Source: Verrucomicrobiota bacterium (GTDB lineage Bacteria > Verrucomicrobiota > Verrucomicrobiia > Limisphaerales > UBA9464). From it: a stretch of DNA of 36,588 nt. The position numbers and the translations under genes are program-made. Shown piece after piece: positions 1 to 8,198 of this stretch. The first letter of the stretch is position 1. Each line of letters begins with the position of its first letter. The notes under the pieces were generated by a model. That model saw nothing but the letters and a program-made list of their open reading frames with translations. It was not told the DNA's origin and searched no databases. Location: contig JAFLEF010000063.1 in the NCBI GenBank assembly GCA_017309115.1, forward strand, positions 1 to 36,588, read 5' to 3'.

Positions 1-3000
1 CGGCACTTGCCGCTCCCTCCCCATTTCCACTTGGCGTGGGCAGTACATCCCCTGAATCAATGATTCCAGCGGTGTTGCCGGTAGTCCGGAAGGGGCGGTT
101 GGCATACGAGACGCCACCGAATTTGAGCGAGGCCTGTCCCACGACTACGCCGTTGGTGTTGATGCCGTAGGCGACGCCGGGGCCGTCCGCCGCCACGCTG
201 GCCAGATCCTGAGCTGAGCCGCGTTGGAACCACGCCACGGCCCGATCCACTCCCGACACCTGACTCGATCCCGCGATATTGGTGCCGTTGGAACTCATCG
301 CCAGCGCCTTGCTGGGTCCGGTGCTCAAGTGCGGCAATGTGGTCCAACTGCTGCCGTCATCCAGTCCGACCCGGGCCAAATTTCCGTCGTAGCCCGCCAC
401 CCAAGCCGCCTCATTGGAGGTGCCGCGAAAACTCACCGCTTGCGGGATCAGGGTCGCACTTAACGAGGTGAGATAGACCTGCGGATATTTCCAGACTCCG
501 CCGCTGGTATAGTATGTGCCGTAGTAGTAGGTGCCCGTGCCGACGATTCGCGGATTCACCGTGAAGGCCCCCGAACTGTCTGTGACGCCATTGTTCAGCC
601 CGCTGAACGTGGTGAAGATCGTCGGCGCCGTCTGACTGGCGGTCAGCTCTACTAACGCCCAGAACGGACCATCATAGACCAGCACATCGGTTCGAAGGTT
701 CCGGCCCAGCGCGTACGATGCGCTGGGGATTACCTCGACCCGGAGGACATTGGCCTCGGTGAGACTGTCCGTCCGGGTCACGACCGGCACCTGCACCTCG
801 GTGCTGTTGGCGTTGAAGGTCACGGTATTGGTGCCGCCGGGGACGACCGTGCTCACACTGCCTCCCGTTGCCGCCGCGAAGTAGTAATCCGCCGAGCCCG
901 TGGTGCCGTAGGTGCCCAAGAGATTGCGATAATCCACGGGACTGACCAACTCAGGCACCCCGTTGGTCGGCAAAAGGAAGGAAACCGACAAGGTGTTACT
1001 CAGGGCGGCGGGCGTTCCGGTCCGAGTGAAGCGGAGAATGGCCCGTTTCGCGGACGAACTATTCCGGTCATCGGCCACATCGGGTGTGGCTCCCACCTGC
1101 ACCACCGAACCCAGACTGACGTCATGGGAAGCCCAGGCGCGCGTTCCGGCCTCGAAATTCGTGACGCCGCCCGAGGGCAGCCAAGCCTTAAGCTGGACCC
1201 ACGCGGAAACATTGGTCCCCAGACTCAGGGTCTGGGTGGCCACGCCATTCGCCGGAATGCTCAGGGAAACCATGCCCAATGAACCTGACCCACCAGCCGC
1301 CGTATTCAACACCGCCGCGACCCAAACAGTGGATCCGGTGAGCGGCACCGTCCCCCGGGTACCCGACGCGGAGGTCCGGTGCTCCACCGCCCGGACAGTG
1401 ACCAGCAACTGGTTTCCATTCGTCACATAGCTCGGCCCAAAGGCCACTTCCCGGGCGGCCGTCAGATTGGTCCCTACCCACTGCGGTAGAATCCGCTCCA
1501 CCTTGCCTTGCGGATTGAACCCCGCCGGCAGCTGCGTTAACGCCAATCGGGAAGCCGTGTACGGCGCGGCATAAGTGGGATAGAGGTACGAGAGAGTGTA
1601 GTTGGGCAATGAGTTGGCACCGCCAAACTCAAACGCGTTGAGGGAGTAGGCGTTATCCGAAAGGACCACGTTCTGGGCCGGATTCCGAAATCGAGAGAAG
1701 TAGGCGTCACTGAACCACGTATCGGGCGCAATGGGCCAGATCAGTCGGAACACCGATTCATTGGTCGTGGCTGGATTAGTCGCCAGAAACCCGGCGGCTG
1801 GCCACGTGGTCACCAGGTTGCCCGCGAACGTGATATCGGCTGCGACGCCTTGAACGACAATTCCTTCGGCGAAGTTGGTGAGGTTACGGCCCAACGCCCG
1901 GTTCGGATCCGTGCCCCAGTCCGAGAGCGAGTTGATGTAGAACTCCGAGTAACTGGGAATCAACTGGCGACCGCGCAGTCGGATCAGGTTGGTGTTGAAC
2001 TCGTAATTGACATGACTGGGAAGGGTTTGGTTGGCCGTCCCCAAGTGGCCCAGGTTCAACACATCCAGATAGATCCCGTTACGAAGTCGGAAGCCGTGCA
2101 CCGAACCGGTATCGGTGTTGAACACCGCCCCGCCGTTCAACGCGATATTGGCTTCATGGCGCGATAAAGCGCTGTGGTATCCACGCGACGTATAGGCGGC
2201 CGGATTGGTCCACTGGGTCGGATCAGGACTCGAGAAAACCGCGTACGGGTGTCCCGCCGCGCCAAAGGCGATGGTTCCCAGGCCGCCGTTGACGGTACAT
2301 CCTCGAAAGAGCGCCACCGGAGCCTGCGCCGAGGTGTTGCTGTTGGTCGTGTTGACCGACCCCAAAATCATGGTGCCATAACCTCCGTGGACACTGTGGA
2401 AGTCACTGACCTCCACGTTCTCCACCAACCAGGGCACCGGATCAGGCGTCGAACCCTTGACGTCGTCGAACGTCGTAAAGGTGACCGGAAACGCCTCCAC
2501 GCCGGAGTTGTTTCCCTCGACCAAAGAATAGGGAACCTGGCCCAAAGACCCGAAGTTCCGAACCTTCACATTCTTGATCCGACCAGTCCGGGCCCAAAGC
2601 TCCAATGCGGCGCTTTTATACCCCGTGGGGTTGGCGGCCGATGAAAGCGGTGAATGCCCCGCAAAGTTCCCATCAAACTCCAAGTTCTCCACTTCGATCC
2701 GGTTCAAGTAGTCGCGATACACGCCGTTATTGTCCCGGTAGATGGCCCGGGCATTGGGAGTCGAGTGGGTCGCGGTCCCCAGCAGTACATGTTGCAAGGT
2801 CGCGGAGGGAGGCCATGCGGCGACGTAGTTCGTCATCAGAACGGAGTTGGTCGGCTCCGGCCAAAGAATCAGTCGAGGAAGGGCGCCATTGCTGGCCGGG
2901 ATGCCCAACAACCGGACTACCCGATTGGTATCTCCGCCGATCCGAAACTGATGCTCCGCAGAACCAGGGTTCGCCGCGTCAAGAACCGGGTAGTCACCGG

Positions 3001-3331
3001 AATAGAAGTAGAGCGTGAAATCGGGAAGAGTCGTGGATCGAAGCCAGCCGCTGACGGTCGTAAAGGTGTAGGGAGCAGGATTAGTGGCCTTGGATCCGTC
3101 TCCCCAAGACCATCCGCTTGGCATTACGAAGTTGGTCGGAGCAATCCAGCGACTGGTGGTTTGAGCCGAAACGGTTTGCGCAAGAAGACCGAAAAGGATC
3201 GCCAAAAGAGCTAACCACCGAACTGGCGATTTGAAGAAGAGGTCGGTCGAAGAGGTCGGTCGAAGAGGTCGGTCGAAGAGGTCGGTCGAAGAGGTCGGTC
3301 GAAGAGACTGAGAGAGCAGTTCAGGTTTCAT
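1..3331 (-). CDS. Large secreted repeat-domain protein, 3' end outside the window
   Basis: The minus-strand frame is open from the ATG at 3331-3329 to the window edge, giving 1110 codons without a stop. Residues 9-32 are encoded by a 13-bp tandem repeat. They are followed by a hydrophobic stretch (WLALLAILFGLL, about 39-50) and a signal-peptidase-like VSA-Q site near residue 56, so export is likely. The N-terminal half is rich in N, T and G and reads like a parallel beta-helix/adhesin-type exoprotein. Around residues 810-870 a segment resembles Calx-beta (NTVTFNANSTEVQVPVV, then a TEAN motif). Close to the edge, phrases such as AMSSNGTNIAGSSQ and AYGINTNGVVVGQA resemble HAF-type extracellular repeats. 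I cannot assign a substrate. The signal peptide starts unusually late, so the true start may be a non-ATG codon after the repeat. The reading frame is secure; the function is unknown. Confidence 0.85.
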   Translation of the reverse strand, partial: MKPELLSQSLRPTSSTDLFDRPLRPTSSTDLFFKSPVRWLALLAILFGLLAQTVSAQTTSRWIAPTNFVMPSGWSWGDGSKATNPAPYTFTTVSGWLRSTTLPDFTLYFYSGDYPVLDAANPGSAEHQFRIGGDTNRVVRLLGIPASNGALPRLILWPEPTNSVLMTNYVAAWPPSATLQHVLLGTATHSTPNARAIYRDNNGVYRDYLNRIEVENLEFDGNFAGHSPLSSAANPTGYKSAALELWARTGRIKNVKVRNFGSLGQVPYSLVEGNNSGVEAFPVTFTTFDDVKGSTPDPVPWLVENVEVSDFHSVHGGYGTMILGSVNTTNSNTSAQAPVALFRGCTVNGGLGTIAFGAAGHPYAVFSSPDPTQWTNPAAYTSRGYHSALSRHEANIALNGGAVFNTDTGSVHGFRLRNGIYLDVLNLGHLGTANQTLPSHVNYEFNTNLIRLRGRQLIPSYSEFYINSLSDWGTDPNRALGRNLTNFAEGIVVQGVAADITFAGNLVTTWPAAGFLATNPATTNESVFRLIWPIAPDTWFSDAYFSRFRNPAQNVVLSDNAYSLNAFEFGGANSLPNYTLSYLYPTYAAPYTASRLALTQLPAGFNPQGKVERILPQWVGTNLTAAREVAFGPSYVTNGNQLLVTVRAVEHRTSASGTRGTVPLTGSTVWVAAVLNTAAGGSGSLGMVSLSIPANGVATQTLSLGTNVSAWVQLKAWLPSGGVTNFEAGTRAWASHDVSLGSVVQVGATPDVADDRNSSSAKRAILRFTRTGTPAALSNTLSVSFLLPTNGVPELVSPVDYRNLLGTYGTTGSADYYFAAATGGSVSTVVPGGTNTVTFNANSTEVQVPVVTRTDSLTEANVLRVEVIPSASYALGRNLRTDVLVYDGPFWALVELTASQTAPTIFTTFSGLNNGVTDSSGAFTVNPRIVGTGTYYYGTYYTSGGVWKYPQVYLTSLSATLIPQAVSFRGTSNEAAWVAGYDGNLARVGLDDGSSWTTLPHLSTGPSKALAMSSNGTNIAGSSQVSGVDRAVAWFQRGSAQDLASVAADGPGVAYGINTNGVVVGQASLKFGGVSYANRPFRTTGNTAGIIDSGDVLPTPSGNGEGAASA
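3237..3306. repeat. 13-bp tandem repeat, five perfect copies plus 5 bp
   Basis: The unit aagaggtcggtcg occurs five times head to tail (3237, 3250, 3263, 3276, 3289) and ends with a partial aagag. It lies inside the 5' end of the large minus-strand gene, between its ATG and its signal peptide. Because 13 is not a multiple of three, the translation has a 13-residue period, and gain or loss of one unit would shift the frame. Confidence 0.97.
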
Positions 3332-3754
3332 AATCCGATGCGCCAGTTCACCACTAAATCTGAGCTTAGCAGGACTGTGACTGGGTTGATACCTTCCTAG
3401 GCACTAGAGGGTCAAGCCTTATATTGGATATGCTGCTCTTATTCTTTCTCAATCGGCCCAATTCAGCGTGTACCGATCTGGTAGTCAGTTGATTGCGGGG
3501 AGCAACTTTCGCTGCGCCGACCCCACAACCGGCGCCTCGTGCGGCTTCGGACGTCACCGGCGCCGTGCGGAAACCGGCGGCGACGCCGCGATCTAGGCGG
3601 CAGGATCCGGTGCCCGCAACCTTGGCTGTCGTCATTTGAACAGCGTCTTTTGACGCGAAAGACCCGGAGCGGAAAGGCGCCAGAATTTCTTTCGACAACT
3701 CCCGGCTTGCTAGACTGACGGAAATCCAGCGACGTTTCGGGACATTCGCGTTGC
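3332..3754. other. Intergenic region between divergent genes
   Basis: This stretch separates the large minus-strand exoprotein gene from the plus-strand EIIA gene. It holds the candidate minus-strand promoter listed separately, a GC-rich segment at about 3510-3610, and a small hairpin (gcgtc-tttt-gacgc, about 3645-3658). ORFs that cross it in other frames lack any recognisable motif, and I see no gene in it. Confidence 0.6.
3386..3415 (-). promoter_or_regulatory. Candidate sigma-70-like promoter for the large exoprotein gene
   Basis: Read on the minus strand, TTGACC (3415-3410) and TATCAA (3391-3386) are separated by 18 bp and lie 55 bp upstream of the ATG at 3331. The match to TTGACA/TATAAT is 5/6 and 4/6. 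This is a consensus match only. Confidence 0.3.
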
Positions 3755-4222
3755 ATGAATCTCGGCGATATCCTCAGCCCCCAGCAGATCGTGCCGGAAC
3801 TGAAGGCGACCAACCGCTGGGAGGCCATTGATGAACTCATTGGCGTCCTGGTGAGCAGTGGCCGCATTTCGGTGGAAAACCGCGACGCCGTGACCGCCGT
3901 GGTCAAGAAGCGGGAACAGTCCATGAGCACGGGCATCGGTTTCGGCATCGGGATCCCCCATGCCTCCACCGATCTGATCACCGAAGTGGTGGCCGCCTTC
4001 GGTCGCTCCAAGGCCGGGGTCAACTTCGATGCCCTGGACAATCAACCGGTCCACTTGGTCACCCTGTTCCTCGTTCCCCAGGGTCAGTTCCAAAAGCATC
4101 TCCACACCCTGGCCGGCATCGCCAAGGTCCTGCGCAAGGAGGAGTTCTTGAAGTCCCTCGAGGACGCCCCGGATTCTGCCGCCATCATGGGCATCATCCG
4201 TCATTACTCCGCGCTCCGCTGA
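3755..4222 (+). CDS. PTS EIIA domain protein of the PtsN/fructose type
   Basis: This 155-aa protein is a single EIIA domain of the PTS fructose/mannitol family (PtsN-like). The phosphorylatable histidine is H69 in the motif GIGIPHAS, and the second conserved histidine region is KHLHTL at 114-119. Such stand-alone EIIA proteins usually accept phosphate from NPr/HPr and regulate nitrogen, potassium or carbon metabolism instead of transporting sugar. No EIIB or EIIC gene lies nearby, which favours a regulatory role. The ATG at 3755 fits the family start. argS begins 93 bp downstream on the same strand, so co-transcription is possible. The family call is firm; the partner and the regulated process are unknown. 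Confidence 0.92.
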   Translation: MNLGDILSPQQIVPELKATNRWEAIDELIGVLVSSGRISVENRDAVTAVVKKREQSMSTGIGFGIGIPHASTDLITEVVAAFGRSKAGVNFDALDNQPVHLVTLFLVPQGQFQKHLHTLAGIAKVLRKEEFLKSLEDAPDSAAIMGIIRHYSALR

Positions 4223-4315
4223 TTTTTCCGGCTCCCGCCGCCCTTGCCCCGGTTGGAGCCACCCGACCGGGTCTCCCGTCTTTCCTTAGAAGCCACCGCT
4301 CTCCCGCCCTCCCGT

Positions 4316-6079
4316 ATGCTCCACGTTCCGCTCGAACAACGCCTCCGCGCCGCCGTTGCCGCCGTCCTGCCCGATGCCCCTTCCACCCCGGTCCAAGTGC
4401 GCCCAGCGACCGACGCCAAGTTCGGCGATTATCAGTGCAATTCCCTGATGGGTCTGGCCAAGGAACGGAAGCTGAACCCCCGCGCCCTGGCCACGCAGGT
4501 GGTGGCGCAACTCGACGTTGCCGATCTGTGCCTGCCCGTCGAGATCGCTGGCCCGGGATACCTGAACTTCCGGCTCAAACCCGACGCTTGGGCCGCGATT
4601 CTCGCCGCCACCGCCCGGGGCGAACACCTGTTCTTCCGGCCCGCCGCCCAGCCCAAGACGCTGGTCATTGACTTCAGCTCCCCCAACGTCGCCAAGCCCA
4701 TGCACGTCGGGCATATCCGCTCGACCGGCATTGGCGACTGCCTGCAACGCACGTTTCGGCTGCTCGGACATCGGGTGATCAGCGACAATCATTTGGGCGA
4801 CTGGGGAACGCAGTTCGGCAAACTACTGGTCGGGTGGAAGCAGCGTTTGGATCCCGGCGCCCTGGCGGCCGATCCCATTGCCGAAATGGAACGGCTCTAC
4901 CGGGAAATCAACGCCGCCTGCGAAGCCGATCCCAGCCTTCTGGACCTCGCCCGGGAGGAATTGGTGCGACTTCAGGCCGGGGACCCGGAAAACCTGGGAG
5001 TTTGGAAGGAAATGATTCGCCTCTCCCAGGTTCAGTTTGACTCCATTTACGGCCGGCTCGGGGTTCAGTTCGATCAAACCCTGGGCGAAAGCTTCTACAA
5101 TCCGCAGCTGAACGGCGTGGTTCACGACCTCCTGGCCCGGGGACTGGCCCGGGAAAGTGAAGGCGCCGTGGCCGTGTTCAGCGACGGCACGCTGCCGCCC
5201 AAGGAAGACCCGTTCCTCGTCAACAAAGACGGCGAGTGGGTGGCGGACCCGGCCCTGATTCGCAAGAGCGACGGCGGGTTCAACTACATGACCACCGACC
5301 TCGCCACGGTGGACTACCGGATTCAGACCTGGTCGCCGGACGAAATCATCTACGTGGTGGACGACCGGCAGTCCCCGCATTTCCGCAAGCTGTTCCAAAC
5401 CTTCGCCCGTTGGCAGCCCGACGCGGCCGCCCGAACCCAGCTGCGACACATCGGATTTGGCAAGATTCTCGGCGAAGACGGGCGTCCGTTCCGCACCCGG
5501 GATGGCGGCACGGTCAAGTTGGGCGACCTCTTGGACGAAGCCGTTGAACGAGCCCTGCACGTCGTCACCGAGAAACGACCGGAACTCGACGAAGCCAGCC
5601 GCCGGGAGATCGCCCGGGTGGTCGGCCTGGGCGCGGTGAAGTATCAGGATCTGCTGCCCAATCGGCAGAGTGACTACGTGTTTTCCTGGGACAAGATGCT
5701 CGCGCTCTCCGGCAATACCGCCCCGTACGTGCAGTATCAGTTCACCCGCGCGCAGAAGGTCACCCGCGAAGGGGGCGCCTACGATCCGGCGCGATTGCTT
5801 CAGACCACTCCCACCGAACCGGCCGAACTGGCCCTGATTCGGCATCTGTTGAACTTCGGCCTGACGCTCGAAGCCGTCGCCGAGGAATGCCGGCCGAACT
5901 ACCTGTGCAATTACCTCTACGACCTGGCCGGACTCTACTCCCGCTTCTACGAGCATTGCCCGGTCTTGAAGGCGGAGGAACCCGTCCGAACCCTGCGTCT
6001 GGCGCTCTGTGATCTGACCGCTCAGGTGCTTCAGAAGGGCCTGAACACGCTGGGCATCGAGACCACTGAGGTCATGTAA
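4316..6079 (+). CDS. argS: Arginyl-tRNA synthetase
   Basis: The cytoplasmic class I synthetase charges tRNA-Arg with arginine. The ORF extends upstream to a TTG at 4244, but the ATG at 4316 gives a 587-aa protein of normal family length beginning with the usual N-terminal helix, so I chose it. The N-terminal Arg-tRNA recognition domain covers about residues 5-100 (FGDYQCN). The HIGH signature is HVGH at 130-133 in SSPNVAKPMHVGH. The KMSKS region is the degenerate KMLALSGNTAPYVQY form common in ArgRS. The C-terminal DALR anticodon-binding domain ends in the family-typical GLNTLGIETTEVM. This is a housekeeping gene with no sign of damage. Confidence 0.97.
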   Translation: MLHVPLEQRLRAAVAAVLPDAPSTPVQVRPATDAKFGDYQCNSLMGLAKERKLNPRALATQVVAQLDVADLCLPVEIAGPGYLNFRLKPDAWAAILAATARGEHLFFRPAAQPKTLVIDFSSPNVAKPMHVGHIRSTGIGDCLQRTFRLLGHRVISDNHLGDWGTQFGKLLVGWKQRLDPGALAADPIAEMERLYREINAACEADPSLLDLAREELVRLQAGDPENLGVWKEMIRLSQVQFDSIYGRLGVQFDQTLGESFYNPQLNGVVHDLLARGLARESEGAVAVFSDGTLPPKEDPFLVNKDGEWVADPALIRKSDGGFNYMTTDLATVDYRIQTWSPDEIIYVVDDRQSPHFRKLFQTFARWQPDAAARTQLRHIGFGKILGEDGRPFRTRDGGTVKLGDLLDEAVERALHVVTEKRPELDEASRREIARVVGLGAVKYQDLLPNRQSDYVFSWDKMLALSGNTAPYVQYQFTRAQKVTREGGAYDPARLLQTTPTEPAELALIRHLLNFGLTLEAVAEECRPNYLCNYLYDLAGLYSRFYEHCPVLKAEEPVRTLRLALCDLTAQVLQKGLNTLGIETTEVM

Positions 6080-6110
6080 CGGGCGCCCGGAATTCCCGGG
6101 CAGCCCCGCC

Positions 6111-6143
6111 CATTCGCGTGACTTCGCGTTGATTCGCGGTTCC
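6111..6143 (+). repeat. Diverged copy of a 'ctgcgtt...gcggttcc' intergenic repeat
   Basis: Three iterations of ttcgcg with spacing like that of the repeats at 12102, 18802 and 18924, ending in the same gcggttcc. Here ttcgcg replaces tctgcg. It sits directly after argS. It is probably a divergent member of the same dispersed family. Confidence 0.5.
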
Positions 6144-6162
6144 CCCGGCCTGGTTCCGGCTG

Positions 6163-6192
6163 AGAGTCCGTCTGAAAAATCGGATGGGCTCT
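6163..6192 (+). repeat. 30-bp inverted-end intergenic repeat, copy 1
   Basis: It begins agagtccg and ends gggctct, with an A-rich centre (gaaaaat). The reverse complement of 12067-12096 matches it at 27 of 30 positions. Both copies lie beside a member of the other dispersed repeat family, so the two may travel as one composite element. Confidence 0.7.
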
Positions 6193-6273
6193 GAGCCTGG
6201 GAACACTTTTGGCCACGCGACTTCATTGCCTTACCGAACATTCGCGGTCTATGGTGCGTCCACGTTGCGTCGC

Positions 6274-8025
6274 ATGAAGCTTTTGTTTGCCTCCGCCCTC
6301 GGTTTGGTTGCCGCCAGCCCGCTCTTCGCGGCCACCCCGGTTGACTTCAAAAAGGAAGTCCGCCCCATCTTCGAGGTCTATTGCCTCAAATGTCACGGGG
6401 ACGAAAAGCCCAAGGGCGATTTGTCCATGACCACCCGGGCCAAAAGCCTCAAAGGCGGGGAAAACGGCCCGGGATTGGTCCCCGGCCAGCCCGACAAATC
6501 CCCGATCTACACCCTTACGATCCTACCAGAGGACCATGACGACATCATGCCGCCGAAGGGTGAGAAGCTGTCCAAAGCTCAGCAGGCCACGCTGAAGCAA
6601 TGGATTGAAGAAGGCGCCCCCTGGCCGGACGACGTGAAGCTGCAGCAGCGGGAGAAGGTGGATTTCGTCAAGCAGGTCAAACCGATCTTCGAGGTCCATT
6701 GTGTGGCCTGTCACAAGGAAGGCCACGACAAGGGCGATCTGCGGATGGATGTGAAGGAGGCCTTCTTCGCCTCCAAAGCCATCGTCCCGGGCGACGCCCA
6801 AGCGTCCAAGGTGTACACCACCACCATTTTACCCGCGGATCACGACGATCTGATGCCGCCCAAGAAGAAGGGCGGCCCGCTGTCCGCCGCCCGGACCGAT
6901 CTGATTCGCGACTGGATCGACCAAGGCGCCTACTGGCCGGATGGTCTGAAGCTCGAACAGAAGGAAGCCGATTCGACCAGCACGGAACGCGACTGGAAGG
7001 CCGTCATTGCCGCCATTCACGCGCAATTGGTGAAAAACGCCGCGGCCGAAGCGGCCAAGCACCAGAATTACCGGGGTCAGGTGAGCAAGGAGGTTGGCTT
7101 CGACATGATCGCGATTCCCGGAGGCGAATTTGTCATGGGCAGTCCGGCGACCGAACCCGGCCACAAGCCCAATGAAGCGCCGCAACGGAAGGTAAAGATT
7201 GATCCGTTCTGGATGGGCAAAACGGAAGTGACCTGGAACGAGTACGAACTCTTTCAGTTCCCCACGTTGGAGAAGGGCAACAACGTCAGCACCGAACGCG
7301 TGAACCGCGAGTTGCTCGTCATCGTGGACTTTCCGACTCCGGCCGGCGGGGGCAATCCGTACGTGGGCAAGGAGGCCGATGCCGTGACCCGCCCGACGAC
7401 CCCGTACGTCGAAATGAGCTTTGGCATGGGCAAGGATGGCTTCCCGGCGATCAGCATGACCCATTACGCGGCCGTCGCGTACACCCGGTGGTTGTCGGCC
7501 AAGACCGGCCAGTTCTACCGCCTGGCCACTGAAGCCGAGTGGGAATACGCCGCCCGGGCCGGCACGGAAACGGCCTACTTTTGGGGCAACGATCCGGCGG
7601 CCGCTCCGGACTACGCCTGGTTCTTCGACAATTCCGACAGCAAGTACCAAAAAGTCGGCTTGAAGAAGCCGAACGCGTTCGGCCTGTACGACATGCTGGG
7701 CAACGTGACCGAATGGGTTTACGACGGCTACAAGTCCGATGCGTATTCGATCCTGGGTAACAACAACCCGGTAATGCCCGGATTCGCGGAGTATCCCCAC
7801 GTGGCCCGCGGCGGTTCCTGGGATGACGGTGTGGAAGCCCTGCGGTGCGCCGCCCGGTTCTTCAGCGACGCCGCTTGGAAGATGCGCGATCCGCAACTGC
7901 CGAAGTCCAAGTGGTATCTGACCGATGCCCAGTTCCTCGGCTTCCGCATTGTTCGTCCGCTCAAAGTGCCGGAAACTCCGGAAGAACTGGCCAAGTGGTG
8001 GACCACCTATCCGGCCTTCAAGTGA
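6274..8025 (+). CDS. Secreted di-haem-motif cytochrome c / formylglycine-generating-enzyme-like fusion
   Basis: The ATG at 6274 was preferred to the upstream ORF start because it begins a clean signal peptide (MKLLFASALGLVAASPLFA). Two planctomycete-type cytochrome c modules follow, with CLKCH (37-41) and CVACH (143-147); each ends in a DD-(I/L)-MPPK motif that probably carries the distal haem ligand. Residues about 276-571 form a C-type-lectin/FGE-sulfatase (SUMF1) domain: IPGGEFVMGS, LATEAEWEYAARAG, GLYDMLGNVTEWV, VARGGSW. The cysteine pair used by true FGE just after the GGSW motif is not seen: the sequence runs GGSWDDGVEALRC, with one later Cys. This suggests a binding or structural role instead of sulfatase activation. 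The protein is 583 aa and is followed by a strong terminator. Its electron-transfer partner is unknown. Confidence 0.9.
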   Translation: MKLLFASALGLVAASPLFAATPVDFKKEVRPIFEVYCLKCHGDEKPKGDLSMTTRAKSLKGGENGPGLVPGQPDKSPIYTLTILPEDHDDIMPPKGEKLSKAQQATLKQWIEEGAPWPDDVKLQQREKVDFVKQVKPIFEVHCVACHKEGHDKGDLRMDVKEAFFASKAIVPGDAQASKVYTTTILPADHDDLMPPKKKGGPLSAARTDLIRDWIDQGAYWPDGLKLEQKEADSTSTERDWKAVIAAIHAQLVKNAAAEAAKHQNYRGQVSKEVGFDMIAIPGGEFVMGSPATEPGHKPNEAPQRKVKIDPFWMGKTEVTWNEYELFQFPTLEKGNNVSTERVNRELLVIVDFPTPAGGGNPYVGKEADAVTRPTTPYVEMSFGMGKDGFPAISMTHYAAVAYTRWLSAKTGQFYRLATEAEWEYAARAGTETAYFWGNDPAAAPDYAWFFDNSDSKYQKVGLKKPNAFGLYDMLGNVTEWVYDGYKSDAYSILGNNNPVMPGFAEYPHVARGGSWDDGVEALRCAARFFSDAAWKMRDPQLPKSKWYLTDAQFLGFRIVRPLKVPETPEELAKWWTTYPAFK

Positions 8026-8065
8026 GCTAAAGAACGCTGAAGGCGTCACTGGAATCGGACTCAAG

Positions 8066-8096
8066 AGAGCCGGGGACCTTCCCCGGCTCTTTTTTT
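8066..8096 (+). terminator. Rho-independent terminator after the haem/FGE-like gene
   Basis: A perfect 10-bp stem (agagccgggg / ccccggctct) with a 5-nt loop (acctt) runs straight into seven T residues. It begins 40 bp after the stop codon at 8025. Confidence 0.95.
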
Positions 8097-8198
8097 CCCG
8101 CAGCTCCGGACACCCAGGTTGACCGTACGATAGGCACACCGTTTGCTTACAAACCTTTGACCCCGTCCGATTCCTCAGGCAGGGGTTGGTGTCTCTCC

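Noticed and set aside
4244-4315. N-terminal extension of argS from a TTG codon
   Set aside because: The extra 24 residues are not family-like, and the ATG at 4316 gives the normal ArgRS N-terminus and length.
6084-6104. Hairpin gcccgg...ccgggc after argS as a terminator
   Set aside because: The stem is imperfect and no T-run follows, so it was not called.
4823-6241. 472-aa minus-strand ORF opposite argS
   Set aside because: It mirrors a strongly conserved gene in a GC-rich genome and has no recognisable motif; it is a shadow frame. The same holds for long ORFs opposite 6829-8139, 12346-13680, 13677-15590 and 24189-25994.
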